In this document: positions 59,598-64,000 of the stretch, piece by piece
How positions within the stretch are numbered: the stretch's first letter is position 1
Layout of the letters: every line of letters starts with the position of its first letter
Assembly (NCBI GenBank): GCA_046349915.1
Contig: JAXMBL010000003.1
Location: forward strand, 1,922,001-1,986,000
Length of the DNA stretch: 64,000 nucleotides
Reading direction: 5' to 3'
Origin: CAIXSC01 sp046349915
GTDB taxonomy: Bacteria; Planctomycetota; Planctomycetia; Pirellulales; Pirellulaceae
Notes under the pieces: generated by a model
What the model saw: only the letters and a program-made list of their open reading frames with translations
Databases searched by the model: none
What the model was told of the DNA's origin: nothing
Translations under genes and position numbers: made by a program

Positions 59598-60758
59598 ATG
59601 CAATTGTTGGACGAACACAATGCGGCCGACTACCTGCGAGCGGCGCGGCACGTAGGTGAGAAGGAGCGGCTGGAGATTCGCTTCCTCTCTGGCGGCGTTT
59701 CGAACGTCGTGCTCCATGTCCGGCGTCCTGAGCGAACCGATGGCGACTTCGTGCTGAAACAAGCGCGGGCGCAACTGCGAGTTCCCCAGCCTTGGTTTTG
59801 CAGCGTCGAGCGAATCTGGCGGGAAGTCGCTGTTCTTGAAATCTGTCAGCAGATGCTGACGAAGCAGGCAACCTTGGGAACTCAAGCCGCCCTCGCCAGG
59901 CCGAGCGACTTGGAGCTGAGCGCCCCAGAGTCGAGTGCCCCAGAGCTGAGCGCCCCAGAGTCGAGCGAGAGTCGGCGAGTTTCGCGAGCGGTGCATTTGC
60001 CGCGGCTCTTGTTCGAGGATCGCGACGAGTACTTGTTTGCGATGACTGCCGCTCCGCTGGGACACTCGACCTGGAAGCAGCAACTCTTGTCAGGAGATCC
60101 CCAGCCAGAAATCGCCGCGGCATGCGGCCGTCTGCTGGGGACAATCCATGCTCAGACCTGGCTCGATCGGTCGGTCGCACAGCGGTTAGATGACCGACAG
60201 TTTTTTGACGACTTGCGACTCGATCCCTACTATCGCCAGATTGCACGAGTGCATGCGGACTTGGCGACTCCGGTCCAAGGTCTGCTGGATTCGGTCTGGG
60301 AGCATCGGCGAGCGTTAGTGCATGGAGATTTCAGTCCCAAGAATCTGCTGGTGTGGCCCGCGGGCCTCATGCTGATCGATTTTGAAGTGGGACACTTTGG
60401 CGATCCGGCGTTTGATCTTGGCTTCTTCCTGACTCACCTGATTTTGAAGACGTTTCACTTCGCGCCTCGCTCGAGTGAGTATTTTGGTTTAGCCCAGACG
60501 TTTTGGTCTGAATACCGTGCGATGGTAGAGCCGGTAGTGGGTGACGTTGAATGGCGTGAGCTGGAGAGTCGCGCACAGCAGAATACGGCCGGTTGCCTGC
60601 TGGCTCGCGTCGATGGCAAGAGTCGCGTCGAATATCTGACGCGGGACGAGCCGATCCGCCAACTCGCTCGTTCGTTGCTCCTGGAGCCCGCGCGGAATTG
60701 GGATGAATCGTGCGAGCGGATCGGCGACGCTATCGGCCGTTTAACCCCTGAAAGCTAA
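59598..60758 (+). CDS. APH-fold kinase, methylthioribose-kinase-like
   Basis: 386 residues. Kinase motifs: LSGGVSNVVLHV (phosphate loop), FVLKQAR (Lys), LVHGDFSPKNLLVWPAG (HxDxxxxN) and LMLIDFEVGHFGDPAFDLGFFLTHL (DxE metal site). The HGDFSPKN and FEVGHFGDPAFDLGFFLTHL blocks resemble methylthioribose kinase (MtnK) of methionine salvage, but no other mtn gene is adjacent. A 30-base tandem repeat inserts an ELSAPESSAPELSAPESS stretch after the Lys region. It is coupled to the M16 gene upstream. Confidence 0.82.
   Translation: MQLLDEHNAADYLRAARHVGEKERLEIRFLSGGVSNVVLHVRRPERTDGDFVLKQARAQLRVPQPWFCSVERIWREVAVLEICQQMLTKQATLGTQAALARPSDLELSAPESSAPELSAPESSESRRVSRAVHLPRLLFEDRDEYLFAMTAAPLGHSTWKQQLLSGDPQPEIAAACGRLLGTIHAQTWLDRSVAQRLDDRQFFDDLRLDPYYRQIARVHADLATPVQGLLDSVWEHRRALVHGDFSPKNLLVWPAGLMLIDFEVGHFGDPAFDLGFFLTHLILKTFHFAPRSSEYFGLAQTFWSEYRAMVEPVVGDVEWRELESRAQQNTAGCLLARVDGKSRVEYLTRDEPIRQLARSLLLEPARNWDESCERIGDAIGRLTPES
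59913..59968 (+). repeat. Minisatellite inside the kinase gene
   Basis: Two copies of a 30-base unit starting GAGCTGAGCGCCCCAGAGTC (59913-59942 and 59943 on, the second incomplete). It encodes Ser/Ala/Pro/Glu repeats between conserved kinase blocks. Confidence 0.8.
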
Positions 60759-60777
60759 CGATTAGGAAATACGCCAC

Positions 60778-62064
60778 ATGCTGCGTCTGACTCGCCTGTA
60801 TGCCCGAGAAGTGCTCGATAGTCGCGGACGTCCCACGGTGGAAGTGGAAGCGGAAGCCGCGGGCCATCGTGGACGGGCGATCGTTCCTTCGGGAGCGAGC
60901 ACGGGGAAATGGGAAGCGTGCGAGTTACGCGATGGCGACAAGGAGCGTTACGATGGTCGCGGGGTGCGACAAGCGGTCCAGAACGTGAATGAAGTGCTGG
61001 CGCCATTGTTGGTCCACAGCGATGTGTCCGATCAGGTCGCGATCGATGACTTACTGGTCGCGACCGATGGAACTCCACAGAAATCGCGGTTAGGCGCCAA
61101 CGCATTGCTCGGCGCCTCCTTGGCCTTGGCTCATCTTGGGGCCCTATGTCGAGGCGTTCCGCTTTACCAGCATCTCCATTCTGTATACGCCACTTTACCT
61201 CCTCCCGATGGTTTCGCGCCGCAACCTGCCCCCGAGCCTCGTCTCCCGTTGCCGATGACGAATATGATTTCGGGAGGATTGCACGCAGGCGGCAATTTGG
61301 ATTTTCAGGACGTCTTGATCATGCCGGTCGGCGCGCCGGACACCGCCACTCAATTGGAGTGGATTGTTCGCGTCTACAATCGTCTGGGAGAACTACTGAC
61401 GCAAGCCGGTTATGAAGGACGTTTGGTGGGAGACGAAGGGGGCTATGGGCCGCGTCTACCGGGCAACCGCGAGGCGGTTGAGTTCGTGACTCGAGCGATC
61501 GAAGTCGCAAAACTATCGCCGGGGCACGATGTCACCATCGCACTTGACGTCGCGGCGACTCACTTCTGGGATGGCCAGGGATATCGACTGGTTTCCGAGC
61601 AGGGAGTTTGTTTGTCGAGCGACGAGATGATCGATCGACTCGCGGACTGGTGTCGGCATTATCCCATCACGAGTATTGAGGATGGGTTGGCGGAAGACGA
61701 TTGGGCGGGCTGGCGTCGTCTCACGGAGCGCCTGGGCGATCGGGTTCGCTTGGTTGGCGACGATCTGTTTACCACGAATGTTCAGCGTCTACGCCAGGGG
61801 ATCGAAACTCGAGTGGCCAATAGCGTGTTGATCAAGATCAATCAGATCGGAACGCTTACCGAGACCTTACGAGCCATGCGGTTAGCTCGAGCCGCGGGCT
61901 ACACCTGCGTAGTGTCCGCTCGGAGCGGCGAGACCGAAGATGCGACCATCGCCGACCTGGCCGTGGGAACCGCGGGAGATCTCATCAAGATTGGCTCGAT
62001 CACCCGCAGCGAACGACTCGCCAAATACAACCAGCTCCTGCGGTTGGCTGAAGTTGTACGCTAG
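60778..62064 (+). CDS. eno: Enolase family protein with altered catalytic residues
   Basis: 428 residues, full enolase length. Intact: SGASTGKWEA loop, His169 (SGGLHAG), Glu220 (GDEGG), metal ligands Asp257, Glu301 (SIEDGLAEDDW), Asp328 (VGDDLFTTN), Lys353 (IKINQIGT) and Lys404. Changed: the usual QEFMI is FQDVLI, so the general-acid/base-site Glu (Glu168 in yeast) is Asp178; the usual SHRSGETED is SARSGETED, so His373 (yeast) is Ala381. It is probably an enolase paralogue or specialised enolase, although a sole housekeeping enolase cannot be excluded. It is co-directional with the kinase, 19 bases after it. Confidence 0.85.
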   Translation: MLRLTRLYAREVLDSRGRPTVEVEAEAAGHRGRAIVPSGASTGKWEACELRDGDKERYDGRGVRQAVQNVNEVLAPLLVHSDVSDQVAIDDLLVATDGTPQKSRLGANALLGASLALAHLGALCRGVPLYQHLHSVYATLPPPDGFAPQPAPEPRLPLPMTNMISGGLHAGGNLDFQDVLIMPVGAPDTATQLEWIVRVYNRLGELLTQAGYEGRLVGDEGGYGPRLPGNREAVEFVTRAIEVAKLSPGHDVTIALDVAATHFWDGQGYRLVSEQGVCLSSDEMIDRLADWCRHYPITSIEDGLAEDDWAGWRRLTERLGDRVRLVGDDLFTTNVQRLRQGIETRVANSVLIKINQIGTLTETLRAMRLARAAGYTCVVSARSGETEDATIADLAVGTAGDLIKIGSITRSERLAKYNQLLRLAEVVR

Positions 62065-62628
62065 GCGAGTTATTGGCCTGAGTACGACGGACTTCCAGTC
62101 CGTCGATTTGGCCATGCGGAAAAAGCCAAGCTGTGAATCTCTCAATTCACCGCGCTCGCAGCAGTGAGACGCGGAGGACGTTCAACCACGGATGGCACAG
62201 ATGACACTGATAAGGACAGGTGGGTGGGAATCTGTGGGGCCTGGTCGCGTGATCTTGGATTGTTTCCCTCGCAGGCAGCCACGGTCAGTCGCGTACCACT
62301 AACAACACTCCGATCACTTATTCGAGTGATTCGTGGTCAAGTCACCAATGTCTGGAATGCGGTCTAATTTGGAGAGTTGAGACACCGAACGAGATCGACC
62401 ACGAATTGCGCGAATGTCACGAATCCCAGTACAAAGGGATGTTATTGAGTCTGATCGCATGCGCTGAGATCGTCGCCCTTAAAGGTAACGACAGACGCTC
62501 CGGCTCGATTAGTGAAGATTAGTGAAGATTAGTGTTCCCTTTTCCTCCATCGCTGTGACCAAGCGTTCTCCCTTGGTCACAGTGGAAGAGTTGCGTGATC
62601 TAACCGCTGCGCGGTCCTCGTGGTCTGA
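62065..62628. repeat. Intergenic repeat region between eno and the DUF3500 gene
   Basis: 564 bases in a convergent gap. PR-A copy (CGACGGACT, TCC, AGTCCGTCG; 62085-62105); degenerate tracts at 62184-62220 and 62310-62430; a 10-base tandem (AGTGAAGATT, 62511-62530); a perfect 10-bp inverted repeat CTGTGACCAA/TTGGTCACAG (62553-62582); ACCGC-TGC-GCGGT just before 62620. No gene supported. Confidence 0.7.
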
Positions 62629-63624
62629 TCAGGTCGAGGCACCGCCGATGTTGATGTAGGCATGGACGTGCGGGGCGCCGCGGAAGTGCCAAACGAATTG
62701 CGGCCCTTCCACTCGCCAGATGTCCCACATCTTGTCGCTGTTCAAGTCACCCTGCTGATAGAACGCGAGGTGGAGCTTCTCGAGACCACCTGACGTTTTC
62801 AGGATCTCGAATACCTCGTCGACGTCTTCCTTGCGATAGGGGTCGAGCAGGGTCTTTAGCGTTTTCTCGACGAGTTGCTTCTGGTCGGCCGACAGGTCCG
62901 CGACGGCGAGTCCCGGGAAGCTTCCCTTCTCGCCTTGAATGCGGACGGCCGCTTCAGGCGGGGCTTTCTCAACCAACGCCTTTTGCGATTGCTTCGGATC
63001 GAGCGCCTTGAAGACCTCGTTGACCTGCTTGGTCTGGTAGTGGAACAAGTTATCCTTGGCGTCTTCCTCGCCATGTCCGTACACGATGGGGCCGCCGAAC
63101 GCAGCCTTGTCCACGCTGTTGCCATCGGCACGCATGGTCAAGTGTCGCCCCGTCATCTCCCACTCGAACTTGCCGCTGTCGGGTTCGCCAAACAGCGCGA
63201 TGCTGTACGATCCCATGCCGCCGTCATCGAACTCCATTTGCTTCTGGAGCCGCTCGTAGCCGTCGGGAGATGTGATGTTCTTGACGATCTCATCCAACAA
63301 GGCACGTTGTTCGTTCGAGTAGAAACTGTCCTTGATCAGCGGCTTGGTGATGTGCCAGTTGGCGTTGATGCGGCTGCGCAGTTCATGGTCGAACGAGAAG
63401 CAGATGGTCTTCTTCTGATCGGCGGAGAGCGAAGCGTACAGACGAGCGGCCGCGGTCTCGGCGGTGCTCTTCGCCGTGGGAGCCGCATGCGCGAAGCGAC
63501 TGTCGAAGGCCAGCGAACCGCCGACACTCACGGCCGCAACGGCGCCAGCCGCGGCTTGGAGGAACGAGCGACGATTGGGGGACGATTCACATTCGGGACA
63601 TGTTTTGCGGGAATTGCCTGACAT
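62629..63624 (-). CDS. DUF3500 exported protein
   Basis: 331 residues from the ATG at 63624 (GGAGGTCGCG just upstream). Twin-arginine leader (NRRSFLQAAAGAVAAVSVGGSLAF) with an unusual CPEC pair in front of it. The DUF3500 core: AARLYASLSADQKKTICFSFDHELRSRINANWH, YERLQKQMEFDDGGMGSYSIALFGEPDSGKFEWEMTGRHLTMRAD, PIVYGHGEE, and the C-terminal WRVEGPQFVWHFRGAPHVHAYINI. The His/Asp-rich motifs suggest a metal site, but no activity is established. It is exported, common in planctomycetes. Confidence 0.9.
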   Translation of the reverse strand: MSGNSRKTCPECESSPNRRSFLQAAAGAVAAVSVGGSLAFDSRFAHAAPTAKSTAETAAARLYASLSADQKKTICFSFDHELRSRINANWHITKPLIKDSFYSNEQRALLDEIVKNITSPDGYERLQKQMEFDDGGMGSYSIALFGEPDSGKFEWEMTGRHLTMRADGNSVDKAAFGGPIVYGHGEEDAKDNLFHYQTKQVNEVFKALDPKQSQKALVEKAPPEAAVRIQGEKGSFPGLAVADLSADQKQLVEKTLKTLLDPYRKEDVDEVFEILKTSGGLEKLHLAFYQQGDLNSDKMWDIWRVEGPQFVWHFRGAPHVHAYINIGGAST

Positions 63625-63687
63625 CGCGACCTCCTGGAGAAACAATGAACGAGAAAACGCCACGCGACGCATTCACGACGGTTGATT

Positions 63688-63879
63688 CTACTCGTCGGCG
63701 TTCGCTGGCGACAACCGTGAGTCGCGACTGAATGGGCTCTCCCATTCCACTTCCGAAGCTTCCAAACGCACAGCCTCGGCGGCAGGATAATTCAGCGGCG
63801 CCACGCGAGTGTCCTCGCAGAGCGGCAGCATGCCGCTCGCCCATAGCGTCCAATGCGAAAACACCAATGCCCATTCCAT
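63688..63879 (-). CDS. Possible small protein at the right edge
   Basis: 63 residues from the ATG at 63879 (MEWALVFSHWTLWASGMLPL). It has no clear ribosome site and no recognised motif. It may equally be non-coding. Listed as a weak candidate only. Confidence 0.2.
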   Translation of the reverse strand: MEWALVFSHWTLWASGMLPLCEDTRVAPLNYPAAEAVRLEASEVEWESPFSRDSRLSPANADE

Positions 63880-64000
63880 GCGTTCAACTCGCCTATGACC
63901 CAGAAAGAGATAATCAGAAGCCTGCTGGAAACTGCGACAAATGAGAGTTGGGCGTAGCACACCGTCCCGGCGACTCACGACCGATGAGTCGCCGGGAGGC

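Noticed and set aside
62506..62534. Tandem AGTGAAGATT as a regulatory iteron or origin
   Set aside because: Only about two and a half units, no DnaA boxes or replication gene nearby.

Overview
The window looks like a chromosomal segment of a planctomycete, most likely a Pirellulales-type member of Planctomycetia. The grounds are family content, not a database search. It has two DUF1559 proteins with pilin-like N-termini, a DUF1501 protein and a Gfo/Idh/MocA oxidoreductase with exported-protein N-termini, a TIGR03000-type protein, DUF3500, DUF6263-like, DUF4198 and DUF4912 proteins, a PQQ-like propeller protein and a Ser/Thr kinase. Stretches between genes are full of short palindromic dispersed repeats. 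Genes are of moderately high GC, lie on both strands and sit mostly in short operons. I see no rRNA, CRISPR array, insertion sequence, integrase or phage structural block. There is one tRNA.

Layout. 0-3 kb: ruvB, an RRM glycine-rich RNA-binding protein with a strong terminator, and an HNH endonuclease. 3-8 kb: a minus-strand run holA, a sarcosine-oxidase-like flavoenzyme, an exported propeller-like protein and an aldo/keto reductase. 8-13 kb: three exported proteins, including an apparently exported isoaspartyl methyltransferase and a Ser/Gly-rich TIGR03000 protein. 13.2-18.4 kb: a tight four-gene plus-strand operon (membrane protein, HTTM protein, CopZ-N-like Zn/[2Fe-2S] protein, 980-residue SF2 helicase). 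18.6-24.5 kb: a DUF6263-like protein, an UPF0173 hydrolase, pgi, a small protein, an internally duplicated membrane protein and a PIG-L deacetylase, all minus. 24.6-31.8 kb: exported and surface proteins, all plus. 31.8-35.5 kb: a gene-poor repeat yard with a broken membrane-protein gene, one orphan coiled-coil protein and tRNA-Glu(CTC). 35.7-40.4 kb: a Ser/Thr kinase, larE and a DUF4912 protein with a histone-H1-like tail, all minus.

40.7-50.2 kb: a complete F-type ATP synthase operon, atpZ-like, atpI-like, atpB, atpE, atpF, atpH, atpA, a DUF4870 gene, atpG, atpD, atpC. Its F0 subunits are unusual. Subunit a has a large N-terminal insertion and a His-rich loop. Subunit b has a signal peptide plus a long Ala/Lys/Glu- and His-rich extension. 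Subunit c has a signal-peptide-like leader. 50.3-54.1 kb: one open frame joins a YfhO-like membrane protein to a DUF1559 pilin-like protein. 54.4-56.5 kb: a protoglobin and a short hybrid cluster protein diverge from a shared promoter region with a perfect inverted repeat. 56.9-62.1 kb: an M16 peptidase, an APH-fold kinase and an enolase paralogue with altered catalytic residues. 62.6-63.6 kb: a DUF3500 protein.

The most interesting items are: (1) the remodelled F0 sector; (2) the HTTM/CopZ-N/helicase operon; (3) the Hcp-protoglobin divergent module; (4) the enolase with E-to-D and H-to-A changes at catalytic positions; (5) the in-frame YfhO-DUF1559 fusion; (6) a 95-bp composite double-hairpin repeat present three times at exactly the same length. 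Function calls rest on motifs recognised by eye; no searches were run.
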